From: Pelagibius sp037652055
Lineage (GTDB): Bacteria > Pseudomonadota > Alphaproteobacteria > Kiloniellales > Kiloniellaceae
Reading direction: 5' to 3'
Length of the DNA stretch: 64,000 bases
NCBI RefSeq assembly: GCF_037652055.1
Contig: NZ_JBBKAH010000006.1
Coordinates: forward strand, 95,158-159,157
The notes under the pieces were generated by a model. That model made no database searches and was not told the DNA's origin. It saw only the letters and a program-made list of their open reading frames with translations. Positions 8,088 to 18,404 of the stretch are shown in pieces; within the stretch, counting starts at the first letter, position 1, and every line of letters starts with the position of its first letter. The position numbers and the translations under genes were made by a program.

Positions 8088-9092
8088 ATGACGAAGCAGG
8101 CGGAACGGACAGCGAGGAGCGCTGCGGAGATCAGCAAGGGCGCCTTAAAAGTTATGACCATCAGCGAAGCGGAGGTCGCGCGCCTGCTCGATCCCGGGGC
8201 CCTGCTGGACGGGCTCGCCGACGGTTTCCGGGCGCTGGCCCTGGGCGAGATACAGACACCTCCGCGCCCCGCCATCACGGTCCCGAACAGCGGCTTCCTG
8301 CTGTCCATGCCGGCCTGGAAGGCCGGCGGCCCGATCATGGTGAAGATGGTCTGTGTCTTTGAAGGAAATCTGGCAATCGACCTGCCCAACCACCTGGCCA
8401 TGATCAACCTCTTCGACGCGGCCACCGGCGTGCCGCTATGCCTGATGGACGGAACTTACATCACCGGCATCCGCACGGCCGCCGCCGCCGTGCTGTCCGC
8501 CCGCCACCTCGCCCGGCCGGACGCCAGGGTGGCTACCATCGTCGGCGCCGGCGTTCAGGCGCGCGAGCACTTGAAGCTTTTGCCCCTGGTGCGCGACTTC
8601 GACGAAATCCTCGTCGCCTCGCTTCACTTCGAAGATGCGCAGAAACTGGCCGCCAGAAATCGGAAAGCGACCGCCGTTGCCAATGTGGAGGCCGCCGTGC
8701 GGCGTTCGGATGTCGTCTGCCTGGCGAGCCATGCCTATCAGCCGGTCATCGAGGCAGATTGGGTTCGCCCGGGCACTCACATCAGTTCGGTCGGTTACGC
8801 ACCTCCCCTGGGCGAACTGCCCATCGCCCTGGCGCGGGACCACAAGCTCTATGTTGAAGACGATGCCGCCTTCGAGGCTCCGCCGGTCGGCTGCGGGGAG
8901 TTGAAGGACATCCACCCGGCCCATGCCATCCGCCTCGGCGACGCATTGCTCGGCAAGCGGCCCCTGCGCGAGAACGACCGGGAGATCACGGTCTACAAGG
9001 CGATGGGCATAGCAATGGAGGATCTGGTCGCCGCTGAACTCGTCTACAGGCGAGCCCTGGCCGAAGGCTGCAGCGCCACGGCCACGTTCTAG
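8088..9092 (+). CDS. Ornithine cyclodeaminase / mu-crystallin family NAD(P)-dependent enzyme
   Basis: Rossmann-fold member of the ornithine cyclodeaminase/mu-crystallin family (334 residues), which includes cyclodeaminases, ketimine reductases and alanine dehydrogenases. The substrate-binding region is SMPAWKAGGPIMVKMVCVF and the dinucleotide site is ATIVGAGVQAREHL; RTAAAAVLSARHLARP precedes it as usual. The start ATG 8088 has AAGGAA 7 bases upstream. It is divergent from a LysR regulator. Its 3' end overlaps the stop codon of the convergent lipoprotein gene. The exact reaction cannot be read from sequence; a role in imino- or amino-acid catabolism is likely. Confidence 0.85.
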   Translation: MTKQAERTARSAAEISKGALKVMTISEAEVARLLDPGALLDGLADGFRALALGEIQTPPRPAITVPNSGFLLSMPAWKAGGPIMVKMVCVFEGNLAIDLPNHLAMINLFDAATGVPLCLMDGTYITGIRTAAAAVLSARHLARPDARVATIVGAGVQAREHLKLLPLVRDFDEILVASLHFEDAQKLAARNRKATAVANVEAAVRRSDVVCLASHAYQPVIEADWVRPGTHISSVGYAPPLGELPIALARDHKLYVEDDAAFEAPPVGCGELKDIHPAHAIRLGDALLGKRPLRENDREITVYKAMGIAMEDLVAAELVYRRALAEGCSATATF

Positions 9093-9451
9093 TTCAGCCG
9101 CTTGGCCTTGTCGGGCGGATAGCAGATGTAGTTGATGCGGTTCGGCTGGCTCATCGAACAGCCGTTCCAGAAGACATCCTCGTCGATCTTTTCCAGCCGG
9201 CCACCGTCGCAGCGGTAGACGGCCTCCGCCTCGACCTCCGCCAGATCATTGAACGCCGGGCTGTAGCAGATGCCGAGGGCGAGCGGCCGCAGCCGCGGCA
9301 GCAGGTCCGCACCTTGCGCCGCGGCGGCGTCGGCCGCGGCGTCGGAACCCACGACCCGGTACGGCGCGAAGGAACAGCCCCCCAGCATGACCATCAGCGC
9401 AGCCGCGGTTGTGAGGGCCCTCGCCAGGCCGAGGCGCGGGGAAAAGAACAT
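9089..9451 (-). CDS. Small lipoprotein of unknown function
   Basis: Predicted lipoprotein of 120 residues. The N terminus has a hydrophobic signal (ALTTAAALMVMLGG) ending in a lipobox LGGC, so Cys about 25 would be lipidated after signal peptidase II cleavage. The mature part holds four further cysteines in contexts such as LGICYSPAFND, VYRCDGG, WNGCSMSQPN and YICYPPDKAKRLN, possibly two disulfides. The ATG at 9451 has GGGAG 8 bases upstream; a longer frame to 9529 is less likely. The function is not recognised. Confidence 0.75.
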   Translation of the reverse strand: MFFSPRLGLARALTTAAALMVMLGGCSFAPYRVVGSDAAADAAAAQGADLLPRLRPLALGICYSPAFNDLAEVEAEAVYRCDGGRLEKIDEDVFWNGCSMSQPNRINYICYPPDKAKRLN

Positions 9452-9760
9452 GAGGACGACTCCCGGGAACAGTGCTCTCCCCCTTGATACGGCAGATGCG
9501 CCGCCCCTGTCATCCGCCAAGGCGCCCATCCCAGCCGGACATCGGAATACCTCATATTTACACTAATATTTTGTTATAGAAATTATTTTTACAGTTCTAT
9601 CTGGACAAATAATGCCAATCTCCCTAGCTTCATTGTGAAAGGAGGCCGTCCTGCAGATTGGCAGCACACGGCCATCGCGGCCCCAAAAGCCGCGGAACCT
9701 GAGGATCAACACCCGGCCCGACCTGCGCCACAGGCCCGGCCAACACCAGGAAGGCGTCGC

Positions 9761-11194
9761 ATGCGGTATTTTCCGGCCTTTCACGACCTCTCGATCCGTC
9801 CCAGCCTGGTGGTGGGCGGCGGCGAGCTGGCCGCGCGCAAGCTGCGTCTGCTGTTAAAGGCGGACGCCCGTGTCGTCGTGGTGGCTCCCGAGGCCAATGC
9901 GGAAATCACCCGGCTGGCGCGCGAGGGCGCGCTCACCTGGCACGCCCGGCCGTTCCAGGCCGGGGACGTTGCCGGCACCGCCCTGGTGATCGGCGCCACC
10001 GGGATTGATGCCGTCGACGATGCCGTCTCCGCCGCAGCCCAGGCCCGCGGCGTGCCGGTCAATGTGGTCGACCGCCCGGACCTCTCCACCTTCATCACGC
10101 CGGCCATCATCGACCGTGACCCGCTGGTCATCGGCATTTCCAGCGGCGCCGACGCACCGATTCTCGCGCGCCAGATCCGCGAGCGTCTCGAATCCCTGCT
10201 GCCGGCCAACCTCGGCCGCCTCGCCCGCTTCGCCGGCGCCTTCCGCGGCGCCGTCGCCGCGCAGATCGGCGACGGCCTGCAGCGCCGCCGCTTCTGGGAG
10301 CGCTTCTTCACCGGGGCGGTCGCCGACAAGGTGCTGGCCGGCGACGAGGTCGGCGCGCGTGAGGCCATGCTGAGTCTCGTCAACGGCCGCGCGGCGCAGA
10401 TGGCCGAGGCAGGCTCCGTCGCCATCGTGGGCGCCGGGCCGGGCGACCCCGATCTCATGACCTTCAAGGCGCTGCGCCGGCTGCAGGAAGCCGACGTGGT
10501 GCTCTACGACAAGCTGGTCGGCCCGGAGATTGTCGACTACGCGCGCCGCGACGCCGAGCGCATCTACGTCGGCAAGTCCAAGGCCAACCACGCCAAGACC
10601 CAGGACGAGATCAATGCGCTGATGGCCGAGCACGCCCTGGCCGGCAGGCGGGTGGTGCGCCTGAAGGGCGGTGACCCCTTTATCTTTGGGCGCGGCGGCG
10701 AGGAGATGGACTATCTCAAGGCCCGCGGCATCGCCGTCGAGGTGGTGCCGGGGGTAACCGCTGCCGCCGGCTGCGCCGCCGCCGCAGGCATTCCGCTAAC
10801 TCTACGCGGTACCGCGCTGGCCGTCACCTTTCTCACCGGACATGCCAGGGACGGCGAACCCGATCTCGACTGGGCGAGCCTCGCCAGCGGCAAGCAGACC
10901 CTGGCCGTCTACATGGGCGTCTCAACCGCCGCCACGGTTGCCGCGCGGCTCATCGAGCACGGTCTTGCCGCCGGCACGCCGGTGGCGGTCATCGAGAACG
11001 GCACCCGGCCGGAGCAGCGGGTCGTCACCGCGCGCCTGGAGACCCTGGGCGAACGCCTGAACGCCGAGGGTATCGCCGGCCCCGCCCTCATCGTCATCGG
11101 CGAGGTCGCGCGTCAGGCCCTCGAAGCCGATTTGGCGGAAGCCGATGCCGCCGCCCGCCTGGCCGCCGAACTGCAGCGCGCCATCGCTGTCTGA
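9761..11194 (+). CDS. cysG: Siroheme synthase (uroporphyrin-III C-methyltransferase / precorrin-2 dehydrogenase / ferrochelatase)
   Basis: Makes siroheme, the cofactor of sulfite reductase encoded two genes downstream. The protein (477 residues) is a full fusion: an N-terminal NAD-dependent dehydrogenase/ferrochelatase domain (LVVGGGELAARKLRLLL, NVVDRPDLSTFITPA, GISSGADAPILAR) and a C-terminal SUMT methyltransferase (IVGAGPGDPDLMTFKALR, LKGGDPFIFGRGGEE). The ATG at 9761 has AGGAAGG 6 bases upstream and precedes the conserved RYFPAFHDL; the frame stays open further upstream. It is the first gene of the cys operon, after an AT-rich leader at 9550-9620 that probably holds the promoter. Confidence 0.95.
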   Translation: MRYFPAFHDLSIRPSLVVGGGELAARKLRLLLKADARVVVVAPEANAEITRLAREGALTWHARPFQAGDVAGTALVIGATGIDAVDDAVSAAAQARGVPVNVVDRPDLSTFITPAIIDRDPLVIGISSGADAPILARQIRERLESLLPANLGRLARFAGAFRGAVAAQIGDGLQRRRFWERFFTGAVADKVLAGDEVGAREAMLSLVNGRAAQMAEAGSVAIVGAGPGDPDLMTFKALRRLQEADVVLYDKLVGPEIVDYARRDAERIYVGKSKANHAKTQDEINALMAEHALAGRRVVRLKGGDPFIFGRGGEEMDYLKARGIAVEVVPGVTAAAGCAAAAGIPLTLRGTALAVTFLTGHARDGEPDLDWASLASGKQTLAVYMGVSTAATVAARLIEHGLAAGTPVAVIENGTRPEQRVVTARLETLGERLNAEGIAGPALIVIGEVARQALEADLAEADAAARLAAELQRAIAV

Positions 11195-11226
11195 TAAGCG
11201 CTGATCAAAGGATAGAGACCGCCGCC

Positions 11227-11556
11227 ATGAGCAAGAAGACCGACAGCTTGAAGATCGTCACCGCCAACCGCCTGCGCGAGGGCGACGTCGTCTACCTGAC
11301 CGATTCCGGCAAGTGGTCGATCCACCTCAACGAAAGCCGCGCCAGCAGAGACCCGGCGGCGATCGATGCGATGCTGGCTGAGGCCGCCGCCGATGTCGCC
11401 GCACGCAGGATCGTCGCGCCCTACGCCATGGAGGTCAGCGAGGTCGACGGCATCCTGCAGCCGCTATCGGCCCGCGAGATCATCCGTGCCGCCGGCCCGA
11501 CCGTGCGCGCCGACTACCGACAGCAAGAGAACGACGCGCGCAGCCGCGCCGCCTGA
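11227..11556 (+). CDS. DUF2849 protein of the sulfite-reduction operon
   Basis: Conserved alphaproteobacterial DUF2849 protein (109 residues), found almost always between cysG and the sulfite reductase gene. It opens KIVTANRLREGDVVYLTDSG and contains VAPYAMEVSEVDG. It has no signal peptide and is probably cytosolic. The family function is not established; its fixed place suggests help with sulfite reductase or siroheme handling. It starts 32 bases after cysG and about 40 bases before cysI. Confidence 0.85.
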   Translation: MSKKTDSLKIVTANRLREGDVVYLTDSGKWSIHLNESRASRDPAAIDAMLAEAAADVAARRIVAPYAMEVSEVDGILQPLSAREIIRAAGPTVRADYRQQENDARSRAA

Positions 11557-11597
11557 TCAGCGCGCCCCAGCGCGCCGCGAAAAAGGATAATTGAGAG

Positions 11598-13239
<1,642 letters not shown>

Positions 13240-13253
<14 letters not shown>

Positions 13254-13740
13254 GGATGGCGCCCTGGTGACCGACGACTGGACGCCGCTGGCCGACGATG
13301 CCGATGCGCGGCCCGGCGACAAAGTCATCGTCACGCTGGACCAGTGGCGCGAGCGGCGCGAGCGCCTGCGCGGCCACAACGGCCGCCTCGGGCTGCGTCT
13401 GAAGAGCGACCAGGCGCCGGCGCAGATCGCCGACGACCTCGCGCTCTTCGATCTCGTCGCGCTGGAATTTCCACGTTTCGGCGATGGTCGTCCCTATTCC
13501 TCGGCGCGCCTGCTGCGCGAACGCTACGGCTTCACCGGCGAACTGCGCGCCGTCGGCAACGTGCTGCGCGATCAGTTCCAGCTGATGCTGCGCTGCGGCT
13601 TCGACGCCTTCGAGGTCAAGGACGAGAAGGCCGTGGAAGCCTGGCACGATGCGACCAGCGAGATCGCCTTCACCTACCAGCCGACCGGCCGGCAGCGCGC
13701 GTCCATCGGCGTGCTGGGCCGCGTCGGCGCGAAGTCGTGA
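13240..13740 (+). CDS. DUF934 protein of the sulfite-reduction operon
   Basis: DUF934 family member (166 residues), a regular companion of cysI in proteobacteria. Typical blocks are DLALFDLVALEFPRFGDGRP, YSSARLLRERYGFTGELRAVGNV and the LMLRCGFDAFEVKD segment. The start ATG lies inside the end of cysI with AAGGAG 8 bases upstream, and the stop overlaps the next gene's start region, so translation is coupled on both sides. The biochemical role is not established; an accessory role in sulfite reduction is inferred from context. Confidence 0.88.
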
Positions 13741-13742
13741 CG

Positions 13743-14531
13743 ATGCGCCCCGGCGAAGTCGGCCGCCGTTCCCTCGCCGTGCGGCCACCGGCGAACCAGG
13801 ACGGTGCCCTGCGCCTTGCCCAGCGCGCCCGCCTGCTGGAACAGCGCTACGGCGGTCTGGACAGCACCGCGCTGCTGGATGCCGCCATCAATGAGATCTT
13901 TCCCGGCCGCATCGCCGTAGTGTCCTCCTTCGGCACCGAGTCCGCGGTGCTGCTGGACCTCGTCGCACAGGTGAACCCGGCGACGCCGGTGATCTTCCTG
14001 GAAACCGGCAAGCACTTTCCCGAGACCCTCGCCTACCGCGACGCGCTGATCGAGCGCCTTGGGCTTACCGATGTGCGGAGCATCGGGCCCGCCGCGGAAG
14101 ATCTCGCCTGGGCCGATCAGGACGGTACCTTGTGGCGCCGCAATCCGGATCTCTGCTGCCGCCTGCGCAAGGTGCTGCCGCTGGAGCGCGCGCTCTCCGG
14201 TTTCAGCGCCTGGATCAACGGCCGCAAGCGCTTCCAGGGCGGACTGCGCGGAGAGATCGGCCTGTTCGAGCCTTCCGAATCACGCATCAAAGTCAATCCG
14301 CTGGCCAAGTGGAACACCGCCGCGATCGCCGCCGCCTTCGCCGACCGCGGCCTGCCGCGCCATCCTCTCGGCGCGGAGGGCTACGGCTCTATCGGCTGCG
14401 CTCCCTGCACCTTCAAGAGCGGTGGCGAGGCGGGTTCGCGCGCCGGCCGCTGGGCCGGCAGCGGCAAAACCGAATGCGGCATCCACCAGTCCCTCCTGAG
14501 CCCCCTTGGCAGCGTCAAGGGCCTTCGCTGA
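13743..14531 (+). CDS. cysH: Phosphoadenylyl/adenylyl-sulfate reductase, Fe-S (APS) type
   Basis: Reduces activated sulfate (APS/PAPS) to sulfite, the step before CysI. P-loop-like PP motif region SSFGTESAVLLDLV. Cys138-Cys139 (DLCCRLRK) and Cys219-x2-Cys222 (GCAPCTFK) form the CC/CxxC set that ligates a [4Fe-4S] cluster, which marks the APS-using subtype; the catalytic cysteine is Cys245 in KTECGIH. ATG 13743 was chosen; a GTG at 13737 overlapping the DUF934 stop is equally possible. It is the last gene of the cys operon. ATP sulfurylase genes are not in the window. Confidence 0.93.
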   Translation: MRPGEVGRRSLAVRPPANQDGALRLAQRARLLEQRYGGLDSTALLDAAINEIFPGRIAVVSSFGTESAVLLDLVAQVNPATPVIFLETGKHFPETLAYRDALIERLGLTDVRSIGPAAEDLAWADQDGTLWRRNPDLCCRLRKVLPLERALSGFSAWINGRKRFQGGLRGEIGLFEPSESRIKVNPLAKWNTAAIAAAFADRGLPRHPLGAEGYGSIGCAPCTFKSGGEAGSRAGRWAGSGKTECGIHQSLLSPLGSVKGLR

Positions 14532-14716
14532 CGCCCACCGCCTTTCGGCGAGCGCTCGGTAACCGACATAATTGAAACCCAATGGGCGGCGCGGCGACAT
14601 CGTCGCGACACGCCGCAGGGCTATTGCTCTCCTTGCTCAATCCTGCGCAGACCGCGGAGCCGTACGGACAACTGCCCGGCGTCTGCCTCTGACGACAAGA
14701 GACAAGGAATTTACCC

Positions 14717-16438
14717 ATGATTCGCAAACACCTACAGCGTCCACTCGCGGCGGCCCTGCTTGCCAGCACCGCGACAATTTCCCTTGCCCATGCCCACGAC
14801 GCCGCGGCGCCCGAGCGCGGACAGGAAGTTTTCCAACCGGGGATCAGCGCCGCAGTCACCGATGGCAGCGGCGCCGGCACGCAACCGCTCTACGACGGGC
14901 TCGGCGTGATGACGATGCCGATCACCACCGGCAACACCATGGTACAGGCCTACTTCGACCAGGGCCTGCGGCTCGCCTGGGCCTTCAACCACGCCGAGGC
15001 TCGGCGCGCCTTCCAGGAGGCCCAGCGGCTCGATCCCGCTTGCGCCCTCTGCTACTGGGGTGAGGCCCTGGTGCTCGGCCCCAACATCAACGACGGCATG
15101 CACGAAGAAGCCGTGGCACCGGCCTTCGCCGCCGCTCAGCGGGCCATGTCACTGCGGCAGGGAACCAGCGCCAAGGAGAAGGCGCTCATCGAGGCGCTGG
15201 CCCTTCGATATACAGACAATCCCAGTGAGGATCGCACCGCACTGGACAAGGCATGGGCCAACGCCCTGCAAAAAGCCGCTCAAGACTATCCGCGCGACGC
15301 CAACATTCTTGTGCTCTTCGCCGAGGCGCTCATGAACCTGCAGCCGTGGGACTACTGGGAGGCCGATGGCACCACGCCGAAGGGCCGCGGTCGCGAGATC
15401 GCCGTCTCGCTGAAGCAGGCGCTCGAGCTCGATCCGGATCATGCCGGCGCGGCGCACCTGTTCATCCATGCGGTGGAAGCCTCCGCCCATCCCGAAGATG
15501 CCGAGGCGGTCGCCGATCGCCTGCGAGGCGCGGCGCCGGCCGCCGGTCATCTCGCGCATATGCCGGCGCACATCTATATGCGCATCGGACGCCACAAGGA
15601 TTCGATGGAGGTCAACCGCGATGCCATCGCAGCCGACGAAGCATTCCTGCGGCAGGCCGGCGAGGCGGCAAGCCCGCTCTATCGCTTTGGCTACTATCCG
15701 CACAATGTGCACTTCCTGCTCGTCTCGGCGCAGATGGCCGGCGTGGCTGAAGACGTGCTCGCCAGCGCAGACAAGCTCGCCGCGGTGACCTCCGACGACG
15801 TCTCGCAGGAACTGGCCTGGGTTCAGGCGATAAAGACCGCGCCCTACAGCGCCCATGCGCAGTTCAGCGATCCGGCTACCGTGCTCGCCCTGCCCGATCC
15901 GGGAGACCGGTTCCCCTTCGTAAAAGGCTTCTGGCACTACGCGCGGGGCGTCGCGCTCGCTGCTGAGGGAGCCAGCGAGGCGGGGCTGCGCGAAGCTGAG
16001 GCGATCGATCGTCTCATCGCGGATGCGGACATGAGCGGGCTGGAAGCACAGTACGTGCCGGCCCGCACGGTGCTGTCGATCGCCAAGCATGTAGTGGAGG
16101 CCCGCGTCGAGCAGTCCCGTGCGAACTTGACGGCAGCCGAACATCATCTGAGAGAGGCCATCGCTTTGCAGGATGCGATGCCCTACATGGAGCCGCCGTT
16201 CTGGTACTACCCGGTCCGCCAAACACTCGGCGCTGTGCTGCTGCAGCAGGGGCGCGCCCAGGACGCCGTGGCAGTGTTCGTGCAGGCGCTCGGACAGGCC
16301 CCGCGCAACGGATGGGCGCTCTGGGGCCTGCTGCAGGCCCAGGTCGCCGCGGGTGACAGCAACCAGTCTGCGACCAAGGCCGCCTTTGCCAAGGCTTGGC
16401 TCGGCGACCACCGCCTTCTGACACTCAATCGGCTCTGA
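14717..16438 (+). CDS. Secreted TPR-repeat protein
   Basis: Exported protein of 573 residues with a clear signal peptide (LAAALLASTATISLAHAHD) and tetratricopeptide-like helical repeats, for example YFDQGLRLAWAFNHAEARRAF, then LDPACALCYWGEALVLGPNIN, and later LEAQYVPARTVLSIAKHVV and LGAVLLQQGRAQDAVAVFVQ. AAGGAA precedes the ATG by about 8 bases. Such periplasmic TPR proteins occur widely in proteobacteria without a defined role. It appears monocistronic; a hairpin follows at 16489-16510. Confidence 0.85.
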   Translation: MIRKHLQRPLAAALLASTATISLAHAHDAAAPERGQEVFQPGISAAVTDGSGAGTQPLYDGLGVMTMPITTGNTMVQAYFDQGLRLAWAFNHAEARRAFQEAQRLDPACALCYWGEALVLGPNINDGMHEEAVAPAFAAAQRAMSLRQGTSAKEKALIEALALRYTDNPSEDRTALDKAWANALQKAAQDYPRDANILVLFAEALMNLQPWDYWEADGTTPKGRGREIAVSLKQALELDPDHAGAAHLFIHAVEASAHPEDAEAVADRLRGAAPAAGHLAHMPAHIYMRIGRHKDSMEVNRDAIAADEAFLRQAGEAASPLYRFGYYPHNVHFLLVSAQMAGVAEDVLASADKLAAVTSDDVSQELAWVQAIKTAPYSAHAQFSDPATVLALPDPGDRFPFVKGFWHYARGVALAAEGASEAGLREAEAIDRLIADADMSGLEAQYVPARTVLSIAKHVVEARVEQSRANLTAAEHHLREAIALQDAMPYMEPPFWYYPVRQTLGAVLLQQGRAQDAVAVFVQALGQAPRNGWALWGLLQAQVAAGDSNQSATKAAFAKAWLGDHRLLTLNRL

Positions 16439-17079
16439 GGGACACCGTTAACTTGTTAACCTTTTCGGTCAACCCTGGACCGCGACTCGGCAGGCGCTCC
16501 GGCGCCTGCCCCAAATTTGCCGCCGATGGATCGCCGGAACTGAGCGCCGTCTCGCCGTCCGACAGCCGGCCCCCCGCTCCGGGACCTTAGTATTGGTTCC
16601 GCCGGACTCACCGCCGGGGCAAGACTCAATCACCAAAGCACTAATAGAAACGGCGTGAATCGTCCTGCCGCAGGCGCGAAATCAACTGTAATCAATCCGA
16701 GAATTCTTAGGGGTCGGTCGACAATTTCCAACGGTTAACAAGTAATAAACGACTCGATGCGCAGCTAAAACTAAGTATATTCGACAGTAAGAAACATTGT
16801 TTCCGATAAGTACATTATTGTTTTTTGAATATATATAAGATTAATAGTTAATTTACCTCGAATTTTCTGGGAATTTAGCTCAAAGATAAGACGATTCTTC
16901 TTGATGTGACCGATTAAGATTGTGTAAACCTTTCCCTGCGGACGAAGCGCCAGACCGGGCGTTAACGCCAGGCCGGCGGGGCCTGAACCCAGAGGTTCCA
17001 AACCCCGACGAAGACTGGCAAAGCCCGGACCGAAGGCAAGGCGCGCGCTGCAGAGAGTTCACAGGGTATCGGACGTTAG
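16439..17079. other. Gene-free stretch with an AT-rich block
   Basis: No convincing gene in 641 bases. It holds a GC hairpin at 16489-16510 and then a strongly AT-rich block (about 16730-16920) that stands out from the GC-rich surroundings. An 11-base word ACTTGTTAACC at 16451-16461 recurs inverted at 16733-16743. The AT-rich block probably includes the promoter region of the SleB-type hydrolase. Confidence 0.6.
16489..16510 (+). terminator. Possible terminator of the TPR gene
   Basis: Perfect 9-bp stem GGCAGGCGC/GCGCCTGCC with loop TCCG, 50 bases after the TPR stop. It is followed by CCAAATTT, a weak T-tract, so termination is plausible but not certain. Confidence 0.45.
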
Positions 17080-17874
17080 ATGAGTCGGATTGCACACATG
17101 CTGGCCGTCGTGCGGCCGCACCGGGATCGCTGGCTCGCCGTGGCGCGCCAGCTGGTGACCGGGCGGCCCCACAGCAAAGGCCACCATCATGAGCTCAGCG
17201 CCAAGGCGCTCTGCTCGGCGATCAGCGCACCGCTTGCCTGCATCGCCGCCGGTGCCGCCCTGGCGGGCGTGGCGTCCAGCGACCAGGTCTATGACTCCTG
17301 GACCCGGGTGACCGCGCAGAGCTTCATCCCCGTCGACATGAAAGACATCGACCCCGACCATTTCTACGTGCGCCAGGTCGGTCTCAAGACCCTCGACCTG
17401 GAAGATCAGCTTGCCGCGAGCTTCACGCCGAACCCGGGCAAGCTGCGCGAGGAGCTGACCTGCCTGGCCCAGAACATCTACTTCGAGGCTCGCAGCGAGC
17501 CTCTGGAAGGCAAGCTGGCCGTGGCCCACGTGGTGATGAACCGCGTCGCCTCGCAGTATTTCCCCGACTCCGTCTGCGGCGTCGTGCAGGACGGCACCGA
17601 CGAGGTACTGCACCGCTGCCAGTTCTCCTGGTATTGCGACGGCAAGCCGGACGAGATCGAGGACCAGACCGCCTGGGCGGAAGCCACCGAGTTGGCCAGC
17701 CAGGTCTACTGGGGCCGCGCCGAGGATCCCTCCAGCGGCGCGCTGTGGTATCACGCCGACTACGTGAAGCCGGTGTGGCGCAAGGCCTTCGCCGAAGGCC
17801 CGACCATCGGCCGCCACATCTTCTACAGCCGCAAGCCGCAGCTGGAAGTCACCCAAGTCGCGCAGGGCAGCTGA
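17080..17874 (+). CDS. Cell wall hydrolase, SleB family
   Basis: Peptidoglycan hydrolase of the SleB (Hydrolase_2) family, 264 residues. An N-terminal cytoplasmic stretch is followed by one hydrophobic anchor (ISAPLACIAAGAALAGVA) and a C-terminal catalytic domain with the family signature ELTCLAQNIYFEARSEPLEG, the catalytic Glu being in FEAR, then VAHVVMNRV and ALWYHADYVKP. It probably acts at the inner-membrane/periplasm side as a lytic transglycosylase-type enzyme in wall remodelling. The start has no strong ribosome-binding site; ATG 17098 is an alternative. A terminator follows at 17904. Confidence 0.9.
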   Translation: MSRIAHMLAVVRPHRDRWLAVARQLVTGRPHSKGHHHELSAKALCSAISAPLACIAAGAALAGVASSDQVYDSWTRVTAQSFIPVDMKDIDPDHFYVRQVGLKTLDLEDQLAASFTPNPGKLREELTCLAQNIYFEARSEPLEGKLAVAHVVMNRVASQYFPDSVCGVVQDGTDEVLHRCQFSWYCDGKPDEIEDQTAWAEATELASQVYWGRAEDPSSGALWYHADYVKPVWRKAFAEGPTIGRHIFYSRKPQLEVTQVAQGS

Positions 17875-17903
17875 AAGCACAAAGCCACACGGCGAAGTAT
17901 CGT

Positions 17904-17930
17904 AGGGGCGCCGGCGACGGCGCCTCTTTT
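17904..17930 (+). terminator. Intrinsic terminator after the SleB-type gene
   Basis: Near-perfect stem AGGGGCGCC/GGCGCCTCT with a 6-base loop, then TTTTC. It lies between the convergent SleB-type and PilZ genes. Confidence 0.65.
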
Positions 17931-17971
17931 CTTGGGCACCTCTTTCTTCGGCATCCTTGGGAGAGACGGCC

Positions 17972-18325
17972 TCAGCGGCGCCGGTTGAAGCGCCCGGTCA
18001 GCAGCGACTCGATGGTGTTGTAGGCCGCGTCGGTCAGACCCAGGAAGACGCCGCCGACGATCCCGTTCTCACCCAGCGGCCGCACGATTTCCACGGCGAA
18101 TTCGATCGGATCGTGCCCCTTCGGGATCAGCTCGAGGCGCAGGCGCTGGCCGGCACGGAAACCATAGGGCCGCCGGTCGGTGGCATCCAGGGCCACGCCG
18201 AAGCCGGCGGCGCTGAGATCGGTCAGCGTGACCTCCTGGCCGCCCAGGCGTGCGTCCAGCTGCAGCGGACGGCGGCGGTCGCGCCGACGCTCCTTGCGCT
18301 TGATTGTGACGTTGCTGCGGTACAT
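17972..18325 (-). CDS. PilZ-domain protein (c-di-GMP receptor)
   Basis: Single-domain PilZ protein (117 residues) expected to bind cyclic di-GMP. Both halves of the binding motif are present: the Arg-rich RRDRRRPLQLDARL (RxxxR) and DLSAAGFGVAL (D/NxSxxG). A short Arg-rich tail (GRFNRRR) follows. It lies downstream of the acyl-CoA ligase gene on the same strand, 79 bases away, so it might be co-transcribed with the quorum-sensing operon, but nothing proves this. Likely controls motility, exopolysaccharide or a similar surface trait. Confidence 0.88.
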   Translation of the reverse strand: MYRSNVTIKRKERRRDRRRPLQLDARLGGQEVTLTDLSAAGFGVALDATDRRPYGFRAGQRLRLELIPKGHDPIEFAVEIVRPLGENGIVGGVFLGLTDAAYNTIESLLTGRFNRRR

Positions 18326-18404
18326 CTGTCGGCCTGCCTTTTTGCTTCGCTCACAAGGCTTGGGCGGCGAAGGTCAGGCTAGCCCGCTGGTCCTGTAGAA
18401 TTCG

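Noticed and set aside
7031..8362. 443-codon plus-strand frame over the LysR gene
   Set aside because: Opposite-strand shadow. The LysR protein has a full HTH and effector domain; the plus-strand translation has no recognisable domain.
16447..16743. CtrA or DnaA binding sites in the AT-rich intergenic block
   Set aside because: GTTAACTTGTTAAC-like words occur but not with TTAA-N7-TTAA spacing, and no DnaA box (TTATCCACA) was seen.
16771..17001. 76-codon minus-strand frame in the AT-rich block
   Set aside because: No ribosome-binding site, odd composition and no domain; it runs through AT-rich probable promoter DNA.
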